From positions 16,607,775 through 16,671,774 of the forward strand of contig CM055098.1 of NCBI GenBank assembly GCA_029204225.1: DNA of 64,000 nt, in the 5' to 3' direction. The notes under the pieces are model-generated. The model was not told the origin of the DNA. It did not search any database and worked only from the letters and a program-made list of their open reading frames with translations. A program made the translations under genes and the position numbers. Positions 1-11,709 of the stretch are shown here, piece after piece. Numbering within the stretch: position 1 is the stretch's first letter; the number at the start of each line of letters is the position of its first letter. The DNA is from Diphasiastrum complanatum (taxonomy: Eukaryota; Streptophyta; Lycopodiopsida; Lycopodiales; Lycopodiaceae).

Positions 1-861
1 TTAGTTTGCTTTATTCAAACTTGCATCGTATTCTCTGTGAAAAAATAATTACTATTTTTCCTACAGCCTCTTGCTGAGTGCAAGAATCTTATCACTCCTA
101 TCGATAATTCTGCATTGATCAGACTCAAACTCCACCTTATGACCTAAATCTGTAATTCTACTTACTGATAACAAATTTGTAGAGAGTTTAGGAACATACA
201 AGACTTTTGACAATAGTTTGAATTGATCATGCTGGAATCTTAATCTTATAGTACCTTCACCTTCGATAGTGTGAGTACTATCGTCACCAAGATGAACATG
301 TTTCTTTGTATGGTAAGGCGTATAGGATTGAAAAATATCATGATGATTGGTCATATGTTGAGTAGCTTTAGAATCCAAAAACCATGAATCATTCGAATTC
401 GCATATTTGTCTTTGACCACAAAAGCGCCTTCGTCCATTTTGACTTCAGAATATGCTGTAACAGTATTTGCTTGTTGATCAGGTTGCTTGGCTGCATTTT
501 TCGCTTTGAGAATTATGCAATCCTGGAGCTCATGGTTATTGCATTTGCAATACCTGCAAAACATCTTCTTCTTTGACGAATGTGGATTTGATAATTGTTC
601 TTGACTTTGAGTCTGTTTCTGATTCTATGTAGACTACTTGGAGCTTTTCTGCTTCTGTCGTTTCGAGTCTTTGTTGAGATATAGAACATGAGATGAAGAA
701 GAAGACGAAGTGTCTTGACTTCTTTGATTATCTTCTAGCAACATAGTGATAACTCTGGTAACAATTAAATCTGAGTGTGTCATGATGATCATCACCCAGT
801 TCTCATATGTAGAGAGTAGGCTTGAAAGCAATGTCATAATTGCGTCTTGATCGTCTATGAC
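1..861 (-). pseudogene. copia element Z, gag C-terminus and protease (decayed)
   Basis: Minus-strand Ty1/copia remains. From right to left there is the end of a gag domain (634-861), a zinc knuckle CRYCKCNNHELQDC (C-x2-C-x4-H-x4-C) near 560-520, and the aspartic protease region. The protease core reads LDSKATQHMT where the family has DSGAT, so the catalytic-loop glycine is lost. Stops lie between the blocks, including one at 61-63. The sequence runs off the left edge. Its gag N-terminus lies 11 kb away at 11951-12362 because element A is inserted between. Assignment to copia is firm; this copy cannot be functional. Confidence 0.85.
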
Positions 862-866
862 TAATT
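862..866. repeat. target-site duplication of A, left copy
   Basis: TAATT directly before the TG of A's 5' LTR. It pairs with TGATC at 11946-11950; the two differences are transitions (G to A, C to T), as expected of an old, methylated duplication. Both flanks belong to the same interrupted gag of element Z, which supports the pairing. Confidence 0.5.
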
Positions 867-1111
867 TGTTAGAAATCAATGATAAACTTCATTTTCACAG
901 TTCTTATTTATTGTTTACGATGTACTTTATTACTAGTTGTAACTAGCCGTTGGCTAGTGTAGTAGTCTACTCCTAGGTTCTCTCTCTCTATCAGGGTTCA
1001 GGGTTTATATGTACATTTTACATTCAGTATGTTGTAGTGTGATAGATTGATAGTGCGTGTTCTTCTTCCGGCTTCTTTGGTGATTGCTTATGGTGAATGC
1101 ATGATGTTGCA
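867..1111 (+). repeat. 5' LTR of A
   Basis: 245 bp beginning TGTTAGAA and ending GTTGCA. It aligns throughout with 11704-11945, including the shared blocks CTAGCCGTTGGCTAG and ATGTACATTTTACATTCAG. The end is set by where the two copies stop matching; 16 bases separate it from the primer site. Confidence 0.8.
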
Positions 1112-1127
1112 TATCTAATTATTGACA

Positions 1128-1139
1128 TGGTATCAGAGC
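1128..1139 (+). other. primer binding site of A (TGGTATCAGAGC)
   Basis: TGGTATCAGAGC, the usual copia primer site complementary to the 3' part of initiator methionine tRNA. It lies 16 bases after the LTR end and primes minus-strand DNA synthesis in the family. Confidence 0.85.
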
Positions 1140-1666
1140 TACAATAGTCCTGCATGTCCGATCAGTGGATACAGCTTGTCACATGCTCCGCAACGAAGTG
1201 AGAAAGTCCTTCACAGGAGGTATGAGAGACCCAAAGAAATGGCTGGAAGAAATTTTTCTTGATGTATTTGGCAGGTTTTGGAGCTCACAGTTATTCGTGG
1301 GAAACAAACACACAGTCTCGGAGGCATCGGAAAGGCCAGGGTAGCATCAGACAGATTGAAAATCTGTTGAGTGGAAAAAGTTTTACAATTTGTTTTTAGT
1401 CTTTGTGAGAAGTGTCATTTTTCAGAGAGTTGTGCCAAGAAATCTCTCATTTGTTTGTTTGGGGTACTGCAAATCACACCAGACAGTGTCTGGTACTGCC
1501 ATTTAGAGCTTTGAGGCTTCATACCTTTCACATTACTAATATTTGTCTGTTTGAACGATCACTCATTTTGAAATCTAAACAAAGAGGAGGTGTTGTAGCC
1601 AGCACGCCGAAGTAGGGAATCTAGAATATTTCCTCTGAAAGTTCCTATATTCTCTCTTTTTTATCC

Positions 1667-1906
1667 GTACCAATATCGGATCCAAGCGTGCTAGCTGAAG
1701 AGAAACCTGAGCAGTCGTACATCCGCACTCCAGTCCGATATTGTCCGTACCGATATCGAATCCAAGTGCACGAGCTAAAGAAAATTTTGAGTAGTTGTAC
1801 ATCCGCGCTCCAGTCCGATATCACATGCTCCAATATCAGATCCACGCGCACAAGTTAAGGAGGATCCTGAGTAGCCGTACTTCCGCACTCCATTCCAATA
1901 TCAGGT
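1667..1906 (+). repeat. three tandem 80 bp units in the leader of A
   Basis: Units start at 1667, 1747 and 1827. Each holds a block like ATATCGGATCCAAG, a middle part, and CCGCACTCCAGTCCGATAT. They are diverged, but the period is exactly 80 bp. They lie in the untranslated leader between primer site and gag. Confidence 0.75.
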
Positions 1907-1937
1907 GTATAACTAGAAAAATATACAGTTTTGTAGT

Positions 1938-3331
1938 GTGATAAATTACTTGATCTGGACTCATCTGTTGGCAACTCTAAACGAGAGTGTCCTCAATGAG
2001 TCAAGCAAATTGGAAGGAGCCGACAACTATGCAGTTTGGAAATTCAAACTGAAAAACATTTTGATGGAAAAGGAGCTATGGGAGATCATGACAGGTGAAG
2101 AGACAAGGCCAATGATTGAAGAAGATCAGCGGACATTTGACAAGAGAAAACAGAAAGCAAAAAATGTCATCAACTTATCAGTTAGAGATGCAATTATTCC
2201 CTACATTTCGGATTCAAAAGGACCAAAAGAAGCATGGGATACATTGAAGGCATTGTTTGAGACCACAAACACATCTTGAGTGCTATTCCTGAAGATGAAG
2301 CTGCACACATTGTAGATGGATGATGGTGCAACTGTTGCTAATCACCTACTGAAGATCAAAGAGATTCGTGACCAATTAGTAGTAGTTGAAGAGCGAGTAC
2401 AGAATCGTGAGATCGTGCAGTTGACATTGAATAGTTTGAGTGAGTCACATCAAATGTTTATGACAAGTATAGCCACACGGGAAAATTTTCCAACCTATGA
2501 AGAGTTAGGTGGATTGCTTTTGCAGAAAGAACAATGTCAAGAGAACTTGAGTCATCGCAACAGGGGATTTGATCAAGCTCTTGTAGTGAGAGGACGTGTT
2601 GGCAGATTTGGTCATGGAAGACACCAATCAACAGGTGGAAACTCATATCATGGATCGTTCCAACAATTTTAAGAACAATCCAATGATGGCCCAAATCGAG
2701 GCAATTGGAATCAAGGCCGAGGTCAAGGATGTGACTATTCCAAGCAAAATAAACCTAGAAATTGTAGGTATTGCAACAAACTTGGCCATTGGGAGCGTGA
2801 ATGCTTCAAGAAACAGAAGGAGATAGAACAAAGAAAAGACAAATGGCAAGCGGACAATTATGCTGATGAACATCAATTTGATGATGATTATTATGAAGAC
2901 AATTATGTTGATCAACATCAATACGATGATGATCAATATGAAGATGATATAGGTAAGAGCTCAAACTTGTTCATTACAACATTAATGACAAGTGATGAAG
3001 CCAAGGATACCTGGTACATTGATAGTGGTGCATCCAAGCACATGACTTCAAGGAAAGAGTGGTTTTCAAAACTCAAGGAAACTCACAATGGTGATGAAGT
3101 TGGACAAGCCGATGGCAAATTGCTAATCTGTTAAAGGAATTGGAGTGGTACCAGCGGGATGATAAAGCGGATAAGCAATGTGCAATATGTACCTGGCTTA
3201 GCTAACAATCTACTATCTGTTGGGACGATGGCTGATCAACAACTCAAGGTTGAGTTTGACAGTGACAAATGTCTTGTCAAAGACATCAAGAATTACTACA
3301 AAGTGATTGCTACAGGAGCTAGAGTTAATGG
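1938..3331 (+). pseudogene. gag-protease of copia A (stops, frameshift)
   Basis: One reading frame (modulo 3) runs from the ATG at 1938 through gag, with stops at 2277-2279 (TGA where CGA is expected) and 2670-2672 (TAA). The gag core includes a block like KLEGADNYAVWKFKL. A perfect zinc knuckle CRYCNKLGHWEREC lies at 2763-2804. It is followed by an acidic D/Y/Q-rich linker (about 2850-2950) and protease motif WYIDSGASKHMT near 3010-3050 with the catalytic DSG intact. A frameshift falls near 3130-3158. The frame is cut at 3331 by B and resumes at 8978, where the amino-acid sequence continues without loss. Confidence 0.85.
3327..3331. repeat. target-site duplication of B, left copy (AATGG)
   Basis: AATGG before B's left LTR pairs with AACGG at 8973-8977, one transition apart. 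Removing B and one copy rejoins the protease-integrase linker of A in frame. Confidence 0.8.
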
Positions 3332-3943
3332 TGCTGAATTCACACATGTGGGACGCCCTACACATGTATTTTTGATCTCCTAAGTACAATAACACCATAA
3401 AGATCAGACTAGCATTGGTTGTCAATAGGAAAGCTGATCATACAAGCAATATTACTGTGTTACAAGCAAGATCTGTCAACAAAACATAAGACAAAGCATC
3501 ATAAATGCCTCTACTCGGCTAGAGAGAGAAAATAGCAAGTACAAAACTTGTGGAGAGAGAGAGAGCACAAAGAGCTTGTCTCCAAATTTGCATTGCACAC
3601 AAATTTCATCATTTTCTCAATGAGAGTACATCACATATATATAGATCCATGGACTCTTCTCCTAGTTTGAGTTGAATTGGAGTTGTGGATCCACCTCTCA
3701 AGCTATCTAGACTTATCCAAGCCACCTCACTATGTCCAATTGTGCCACATAGTCTTTTCATGCATTAAATGTGGCATGTAAAGTACAAATGGCAATTCCT
3801 ATGGTAGCTCGAGTTTCTACTTCTACCTACCTTGAATATTTTATCCTAAGATGGGTCTATACTAAGCCAAAAGAGCTCAATTCATCTTTGGCATTTTTAG
3901 GACCCATACCCACAACATTAGATAGATTTTCAATATTTTAACA
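3332..3943 (-). repeat. 3' LTR of B (left copy)
   Basis: On the plus strand it runs from TGCTGAATTCACACATG to TTTTAACA, nearly identical to 8360-8972. It carries the recurring near-palindrome CACACATGTG at 3341-3350 close to the element-oriented LTR end. A TATATATAGAT block near 3633 could serve as a TATA region, but its orientation is not established. Confidence 0.9.
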
Positions 3944-3951
3944 CTCCTCCC
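3944..3951 (-). other. polypurine tract of B
   Basis: CTCCTCCC on the plus strand, i.e. GGGAGGAG in element orientation, immediately inside the 3' LTR. This is the plus-strand primer of the family. Confidence 0.75.
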
Positions 3952-3961
3952 AAAAATGTAT

Positions 3962-5091
3962 CTAATGTGGATCAAGCATTGATCTTGAGATAAGGCCAAG
4001 ATTAGACCTATGCCTTGAGACGACACACGAAGATGTGTCGACATGTTCTAAGTTGATTTCACCTCCAACGAGCTTTTCCCTTACAAAATGGTGTGCCACT
4101 TCTATATGCTTGCTTCTTGCATGAAAAATAGAATTGTTTGCAAGAGCTTGTGCCGATATGTTGTCACATTTGATCAAGGGAAGATCATCCTCTTTGATGC
4201 ACTTTAGCTCCATGATTAACCTCTTATCCAAAGCACTTCTTTAGTTGTTGTAGTGAGTGCTTTGTACTCGGCCTCACAAGATGATAGAGACATGGTATCT
4301 TGCTTCTTGGAAAGCCAAGACACAAGATTGCCTCCAAGAAAGATAGTATATGCATTAATGGACTTCCGATCCATTTTATCACTTGCAAAATCGAAATCCG
4401 AATAGCCAACAATGGTTAGATCTTCATTTTTGTACAATAAACCATAATCTTGAGTAGAAGATACATATCTTAGAACTCTCTTGGCCATCTTCCAATGTTG
4501 GATCTTGGGATCTTGCATAAATTGACTCAATTTGTGCACACAATAGCTCAAATCGGGTCTAGTGATAGTAAACCAAATTAAAGAGCCTATAAGACTCCTA
4601 TAAAGTGTGATGTCCTCGAAGGATCTTTCATCACCTTTAATAGGATCTTTTACATGTTGTTCCATGGGAGTATCTATGCCTTTACAAATTTGCATATTGA
4701 ATTTTCTCAACATAGAAAAGACATATCTAGATTGACAAATAAAAGCATACTCTTCATGGAAATCAATCTCAAGGCCCAAAATGTAATGGATCTTTCCTAG
4801 ATCTTGCATTTTAAATTCTTTTCCTAATGCATCTTTGGTTTCTTGAACTAGCATCAAACAACTTCCACTAAGAATAATGTCATTTACATAGATTAGAAGA
4901 ATGACAATATTACTACCATCAAATTTTAAGTACATAGAAGGATCATAGTCACTAAGCACAAATCCTAATGAAAGTAGAAAGTTTTTGAGTCTTGAACACC
5001 ATGATCTAGGTGCTTGCTTTAAGCCATAAAGACTTCTAAATAGCAAACACACCTTAGATTTATCCTTGATAAATCCTTGAGGCTGTTCCAT
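3962..5091 (-). pseudogene. reverse transcriptase and RNase H of copia B
   Basis: Minus-strand frames 5091-4216 and 4231-3962 cover RT from EQPQGFIKD onward. Landmarks are SLYGLKQAPRSW, the active-site block, QSRYVFSMLRKF, SLIGSLIWFTITRPDLSYCVHKLSQFM (part only named here as the conserved TRPDLSY block) and RNase H with WLSKKQDTMSLSSCEAEY and HARSKHIEVAHHFVREK. The RT box reads YVND instead of YVDD, so one catalytic aspartate is replaced. A frameshift separates the last RNase H portion. The C-terminal ISRSML is shared with C and E. Confidence 0.88.
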
Positions 5092-5878
5092 GTATATCTC
5101 CTCATATATTCAATCTTCATGGCCTCATACCACTCCTTGGTATTGAGGGCTTCTTGAACATCTTTGGGTTCCTCATGGGAAACAAAATAAGCATAAGTGG
5201 AATCAAGATCCACTTGTTTCCCTTTGTCATCATAAGTGAGCCTCTTGGGCTCGGATCTCTCCCTCATGGATCTTCTAGGAGTAAAAATCCGAGGACTTCC
5301 ATCTTCAAATCTTGACTCCTCCATATGTTGATTGTCTTCAATAACAACAGGTGATAGATTTTGAGGTTGCTTGATCTCGGCCCCTTCAAGATTGGACTTT
5401 TCTTCTTCATGAAAAACTGCATCTCTACTATCAATTACTTTAGAGGTCGAGAGCATGTAGATTCGATAGGCTTTCTTGTTGGATGAATATCCAACCATTA
5501 CTCCTTTGCTTGCACAAGGATCATCCTTCTTTCTCGTTTCCAAGGGAATATGGACAAAGCATATGCATCCAAATACTCTAAGGTGTTCAACCTTAGGTTT
5601 CTTCAAATAGAGTGCTTCATATGGTGACTTTCCTCCAAGTGCAACATGAGGGAGTCTATTGCAAAGATAGTTTGAACAATTGATAGCCTCAACCCAAAAG
5701 TCTTTTGGCAAGGATGCCTCAATTCTAATGGTTTTGGCACATTCACACAGTGTTCTATTCTTTCTTTCGACCACCCCATTTTGAGATGGTGTATATGCAC
5801 AAGAAAACTCCCTTTTAATGTCTTCAAGCTCACAATAATCATGAAATTTATTGGAAGTGCACTCACCACCTCCACCAC
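5019..5878 (-). pseudogene. integrase C-terminal half and RT N-terminus of copia B
   Basis: Frames at 5878-5603 and 5774-5019 include VERKNRTLCECAKTIRIE (the end of the integrase core), NRLPHVALGGKSPYEALY, the FGCICFVHIP block, and the proline/serine-rich linker with PRRSMRERSEPKRLTYDD. They end in the RT N-terminus LNTKEWYEAMK. A frameshift near 5780 and another near 5110 break the polyprotein. Confidence 0.82.
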
Positions 5879-5917
5879 TTCTAAGAATCTTGATTTTGTA
5901 AGAAAATTGCTTTTCTA

Positions 5918-7024
5918 CTAGAGCTTTGAACTTTGGAAATAGTCAAACACCATAGATTTTGAAGCTAGAAGATATACCCAAGTAAATCTAGTGAAATCAT
6001 CAATGAAAGTTACAAAGCAAGTAGCATCACCCTTGCTCTTTGAGGATGAGAAGTGCACATCCGAGTGTATGAGCTCCAATGGATGTGTAGTCTTGATAGA
6101 TGACTTTGAAAAAGGCTTCTTATGAGACTTAGATATGGCACAAGCCTCACATGGCTTGAAATTCTTGGAGATAAGATTAGGCAAGCCAATAGCTTTGGCT
6201 TTCTTGACCATGGACACCATAGAATTATAGTTAGGATGTCCCAACCTTCTATGCCATAGTTCCTCCAAAGACATATGAGTAGCAAAAGCACTATCACAAG
6301 AGTTAGCATACTCTTTGGGATCAAGCTTGTAGATTCCACCATATCTAGACCCAAATGCAAGGATCTCATCATGCTTCTTGATTGTACATGTATCAACATT
6401 GAAATTCACATATAGTCCACTATCGAACAATTGCCCAACACTAATAAGATTTTTTGTTAACTTGGGAACAAAAAGTACATTAGACAGAGAAAGAACTTTT
6501 GATGAAGAAAGCTTTAAGGGAATGGTTCCCATGCCTTCAATAGCACACTCATGATCATTTGATGTGTAGATGGACTTCTTGGCTCCTTCATAAGGTGTCA
6601 TGGATGAAAAAGAATACTTGGAGCTACACATATGTGAGGAAGCTCCACTGTCGATATACCACGAACCATCCTTCTTGAAAGGTGATGAAGAAAAACTCGA
6701 GCGCATAAGAGATCCCTCTCCATCACTTGCATGAGCATCTTCCTTCTCTTCGTTAGAAATGTTGGCTTGCTTGAATTGACTCTTCTTCTTGAAGCAATTG
6801 GTGGCATAATGCCCCTTCTTGCCACAAAAGAAATACTTGATGTTTTTCTTCTTCTTCTTGGATGTGGAAGCTTGAGAGGACTCATCCTCATCTCCTTTCT
6901 CCTTGGAAATAAGATTGTTCTTGCTTGAAGAGGATTGGTGTTGATTCTTACTTCTTGTTTTGTGCTTGTCTTTGGTAAAGAGAGCTTTACCATCAATGTT
7001 GAGAGACAGCCTCTCCATTTTCAA
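5918..7024 (-). pseudogene. gag C-terminus, protease and integrase N-terminus of copia B
   Basis: 368 codons open on the minus strand. Lysine/serine-rich gag tail first, then the zinc knuckle CGKKGHYATNC with its first cysteine changed to F (KYFFCGKK; the family has KCFYCGKK). Next come protease WYIDSGASSHMC, the GAG-pre-integrase block LWHRRLGHPNYNSM with CEACAISK, and the first integrase aspartates (HSDVHF, FIDDFTRFTW). It stops at a frameshift near 5915. Confidence 0.87.
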
Positions 7025-7039
7025 GAGATTATACTCTTG

Positions 7040-7605
7040 TCTTGATTCTTAAATGAGCACACTTTGGAGTGCTTCCAAACTTGGTAGCTCCTCCTTAATG
7101 GCATAACTCTGAACAAGGTTGTCATATTCCTCCTTTAACCCATTAAGTATGACTTGAACAAGTTCATTTTAGTTGACGGAGTCTCCTATGCATGACAATT
7201 CTCTATGGAGGTCTTTAACTCTCATTACATAAGCTGAAGCACATTCATCACATCTCTGTACACTTTGAAAAATTTGGTTTCTTAGTGTTAAAAGTCTAGA
7301 AGTATTTTTTGCCTCATAGATAGACTTGAGGGTATCCCAAGCATCTTTGGCATTAGTACAAGCACCAATTTCTCTCAAGATGTCATTTGAGACATTCATC
7401 TTAATATAATGCAGAGCCATCCTGGCTCTCTTTTTGTACTTTGGGATTTCTTGAGGAATTTGTGGTTTTTCTTCAATGCCAAGTACAATATCCATCACAT
7501 CTTGTAGTATTAAGACAGATTCCATTCTAACCTTCCAAATTGAGTAATTGGAGGTTGACAATCTTTCACTTGCTTCTAATAGAAAGACATCCATTGAAGT
7601 CATAA
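7040..7605 (-). pseudogene. gag N-terminal domain of copia B
   Basis: Minus-strand gag. I place its start near 7600 (MTSMDVFLLEASERLSTSNY), because E has an equivalent start; the frame stays open further upstream but that part has no homologue. Conserved blocks: WKVRMESVLILQDVMDIV, MALHYIKMNVSNDILREIG, NTSRLLTLRNQIFQ. An internal stop near 7170 replaces a glutamine, and another lies near 7050. Confidence 0.82.
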
Positions 7606-8347
7606 AGAATGATGGAAATAAAAAAAGATGGATGGAAGAATTGCTTATCTTCTCACTATAGGAACCAATCAAGGGTACAGAACCAAATCCTATGTAAGAC
7701 TTAGCAAAAAACTGTGAGATAGATCTCACTAGCTTGACAATCTCTCTAAAACAAGATTTGAATCATCAAAAAAGATGAGGTATGGAAAAAGTTATGGTTC
7801 TCTGAATTTCACACGTGTGAAATATTCCAAGAATGTCAAATTGACTCAAATGCAATCTATTTGTATGAAACAATTTGCCTAGAACCTATAAGTTTTGTCT
7901 AAATCTCATATAGATGAGATTATTTAGCTTCTGGATGATTTTTGTGATCATTCAAGCAATAAATGACATGTACACACGATTTGTCAGAGGTCTAGTTGCC
8001 CTACCTATGACTCTTCAAAAGCTTATAACTTCTGATTGGCTTATCCAACTGTCATGATTCAAATTGCATCAGATTCTACACAATTCTAGCTTTCTAGTGG
8101 GCTGATTTGCTTGAAATTTGGATTTGAGGTGAGAGAGAACCACCAATCTGAAAATGGGCAGATTTCACACATGCCAGCACCTGAAATTCTGTACAGTACT
8201 TGATCTGGCCCATTCAATGTGGTTTACAACTCAAAATCACAAGAAAACTACAAACTAGCTAGAAGGTAGAATCTAGACAATTCCTAGCTTGAAATCTGAT
8301 TAGATCTGCAAACTTTTTGATTAGATTTGCTTGTAAAACTTAGGTAG

Positions 8348-8359
8348 GCTCTGATACCA
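8348..8359 (-). other. primer binding site of B
   Basis: GCTCTGATACCA on the plus strand, i.e. TGGTATCAGAGC, abutting the right LTR exactly. This is an initiator methionine tRNA type primer site. The 740 bp between it and gag is untranslated leader and contains another CACACGTGTG palindrome at 7810-7819. Confidence 0.9.
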
Positions 8360-8972
8360 TGCTGAATTCACACGTGTGGGACGCCCTACACATGTACTCT
8401 TGATCTCCTAAGTACAATAGCACCATAAAGATCAGACTAGCATTGGTTGTCAATAGGAAAGCTGATCATACAAGCAATATTATTGTGTTACAAGCAAGAT
8501 CTGTCAACAAAACATAAGACAAAGCATCATAAATGCCTCTACTCGTCTAGAGAGAGAAAATAGCAAGTACAAAACTTGTGGAGAGAGAGAGAGAGCACAA
8601 AGAGCTTGTCTCCAAATTTGCATTACACACAAATTTCATCATTTTCTCAATGAGAGTACATCACATATATATAGATCCATGGACTCTTCTCCTAGAGAGT
8701 TGAATTGGAGTTGTGCATCCACCTCTCAAGCTATCTAGACTTATCCAAGCCACCTCACTATGTCTAATTGTGCCACATAGTCTTTTCATGCATTAAATGT
8801 GGCATGTAAAGTACAAATGGCAATTCCTATGGTAGCTCAAGTTTCTACTTCTACCTACCTTGAATATTTTATCCTAAGATGGGTCTATACTAATCCAAAA
8901 GAGCTCAATTCATCTTTGGCATTTTTAGGACCCATACACACAACATTAGATAGATTTTTCAATATTTTGACA
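8360..8972 (-). repeat. 5' LTR of B (right copy)
   Basis: TGCTGAATTCACACGTG to ATTTTGACA, 613 bp, matching 3332-3943. Perfect palindrome CACACGTGTG at 8369-8378. Followed by target copy AACGG (8973-8977). Confidence 0.9.
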
Positions 8973-8977
8973 AACGG

Positions 8978-9764
8978 GAATCGACTCTACAAATTGAATG
9001 CGAGATCTTTTGCTCAAGCTATGGTAAGCACGGTTGATAGTCGAAGTGATCTTTGGCATCAACGATTCGGTCATATTAGTGCTCAAAGTTTACAGATTCT
9101 CAAAAGAGGTAAGCTAGTTATAGGATTGTCTGATATTTCTTTTGAAGAAAAAATTTGTGAAGGTTGCATTTTGGGAAAACAACACAGAGAGAGGTTTCCC
9201 AAAAGTGGAGCAAGGAGAGCCAGTGGCATCCTAGATCTTGTCCATAGTGATCTATGTGGACCTATGCAGACTAGATCTCTTAGTGGCTACTATTACTTTA
9301 TCACCTTCATTGATGATTATAGCAGAGGCATTTGGATTTATTTCATAAGCAAGAAATCAGATGCTTTTGCTAAGTTTAGGAAATTCAAGGCATTAGCTGA
9401 AAAGCAAACAAGATGTTGCATCAAAACTTTGAGATCTGATGGAGGTGGTGAGTATTTTTCGATAGAATTTATTGATTTCAGCAAAGATTAAGGGATCAAG
9501 AGGCAGACTACAACACCTTATTCACCACAACAAAATGGAGTTGCAGAACGAAAGATCTATTGTTGAGATGGCCAGGGCGATGCTCAAAAGCAAGGGTCTG
9601 CCAAACACCTTTTGGACAGAAGCTTGTGGCACAGCTATGCAAAATCCGTGGAAGGTAAGACACCTCATGAAGTTGTTACTGGAAAGAAACCTAATATTTC
9701 TCATTTGAGAGTATTTGGTTGTGATAATTATGCTCATATTCCTGATGAGAAATGAAGGAAATAA
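8978..9764 (+). pseudogene. integrase of copia A (resumes after B)
   Basis: The A polyprotein resumes directly after B. GAG-pre-integrase block LWHQRFGHISAQ with CEGCILGK, first catalytic region HSDLCGPM, FIDDYSRGIW, and the second aspartate in LRSDGGGEY. A stop follows at 9489, and the next block (PQQNGVAERK, holding the catalytic glutamate) lies in another frame at 9490-9720. Decayed. Confidence 0.85.
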
Positions 9765-11709
9765 TTGGATGCAAAAGCTATCAAGTGTATTTTCCTTGGA
9801 CATGATGAGAAGGCCAAGGCATACAAGATGTATGACACAAATGCACAAAAGCTTGTAGTTTCTAGGGATGCTACATTTGACGAGATGGGCCGAGGTGAAC
9901 AATCTGAAGTAATCACTGAACCTTTTGATGAGGGAGCGAAAGTACAGGTCAAGAAAAAACTGGATTTTGATATAGAAAATCCATTGGACAAAGACAAGCC
10001 TAATGCTAAAATTCCCAAGAGAGCACCTAAATGGTACTTATCAGTCACAGATGGTGCAAAGAAGGGAGATACTCCCGAATGTAGTGAGCAGGGAGAGCTT
10101 AGAAGATCAAGTAGAAATCAAAAACCTCCTGCAAGATTAGAGATGAATCTAGCCCTAATGGGTTCTATGCTCAAGGCTCAAGAACCAAAAACTTTTGATA
10201 AGTGTGAAGGTATGGAAACAAAAATGGAAGCTATATCAAAAAATATGACTTGGAACTTGTTTGAGCTACCTGATGGTAAGACGCCTATTACTTGCAAATG
10301 GATATACAAGATCAAATATGGAGTTGATGGGCAACTCAACAAATACAAAGCACGGTTGGTTGCGAGAGGATTTGAGTAGCAGGAAGGTATTGATTTTGAG
10401 AAAACCTCCGCACCCGTAGCTAAGATGGTAACTATATGTTCTGTCATTGCTATTTCTGCTTTCTATGGTTGGAAGATCCAGCAAATGGATGTTAAATCTG
10501 CTTTTCTTAATAGAGTGCTGGATGAAGAGGTGACTTAGTACAACCTCAAGGATTTATTGAACCAGGGAGAGAGCACCGTGTTTATAAGCTCAACAAAGTT
10601 ATGTATGGATTGAAGCAAGCACCACGGGCATGGTACTCTTGCATTGATGAACACTTTAAGTGAAGGGGAATGATAAAGAGTGATGCTAATCCTAATCTTT
10701 ACATTCTAAGGCAAGATTCAGATATAATGTTCATTGTGCTGTACGTGGATGATTTGATTATTACAGGAAGTAATGAGAGCTTAATTGATGAAATCAAATC
10801 AGATCTTTCCAATGCTTTTGACATGAGCGATTTAGGATTGATGCACTATTGTCTTGGCATTGAAGTATGGCAAAAGGAAAATGTAGTCTTTCTTACGCAA
10901 AGCAAATATGCACGAGATTTGCTTTATAAGTTCAATCTGCAGGATTGTAAGCCTTTGAGTACACCTATGGATGTCAACACAAAGCTTACTGCATATGATG
11001 AATATGAGAAAGTGGATGCTTATTTGTATAGACATCTGGTGGGTAGTTTGATTTATTTGACACACACACGACCTGATATTGCTTATGTTGTTGGTGTTGT
11101 TAGTCAATTTATGCAAGATCCTAGTCAAATACACTGGAAGTCTGCTAAACGTATTCTCAGATACATTCGAGGGACATTGAATTTTGGTTTGAAGTATGAT
11201 AGCCTGAAGTGCCAATATTGATAGGATATATAGATGCTGATTGGGTAGGTAATATTGATGACAGAAGGTCTACCAGTGGTCATACATTCAGTTCTGGTAC
11301 AGCTACAGTTTCATGGAACAACAAAAAACAACCTACAGTAGCCTTATCCTCGACGGAAGCTGAATATCGAGCACTCAGCAATGCTGCACAATAAGTGGTA
11401 TGGTTACGAAGATTGCTTGTGGATTTAGGTCAACCACAAGTGGATGCAACTATTATATCTTGCGACAATCAAAGCTGCATTCACCTTGCCAAAAATCTAG
11501 TTTTACATGCTCAAACCAAGCACATCGAAATACGCTATCATTTTGTTCGAGAGAAAATTCTTGATGGAGCCATTGATTCTGTTTTCTGTAAATCTGAAGA
11601 TCAAGTGGCAGATATTTTTACTAAGTCTTTAGGTAGATGTAAAATTGAAAAGTTTCGTACTCTCCTAGGAATAGAAGAATGTAATTTTATCATTGAGAGA
11701 GAGTGTTAG
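9765..11709 (+). pseudogene. reverse transcriptase and RNase H of copia A
   Basis: RT from CKWIYKIKYGVDG through MDVKSAFLN, MYGLKQAPRAW and the active site YVDD at 10742-10753, then TRPDIAYVVG. RNase H has DADWVGNIDDRRSTSG, SSTEAEYRAL and HARTKH-like AQTKHIEIRYHFVRE, ending before the polypurine tract. In-frame stops lie at 10377, 10537, 10663, 11218 and 11392, and there are frameshifts near 10660 and 11208. A recognisable but dead copy. Confidence 0.86.
11693..11703 (+). other. polypurine tract of A
   Basis: Purine run GAGAGAGAG immediately upstream of the TG that opens the 3' LTR. Confidence 0.7.

Larger units (their letters stand above)
3332..8972 (-). mobile_element. Ty1/copia LTR retrotransposon B, nested in A
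   Basis: 5641 bp minus-strand element with both LTRs (612 and 613 bp), primer site, polypurine tract, target duplication and a full set of copia domains read right to left: gag, zinc knuckle, protease, integrase, RT, RNase H. By eye the LTRs differ at about 14 substitutions plus a few indels, roughly 2-3 percent, so it is the youngest member of this nest. The proteins resemble those of C, D and E in the same window, so these form one family. Stops and frameshifts make it non-autonomous. Confidence 0.92.
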
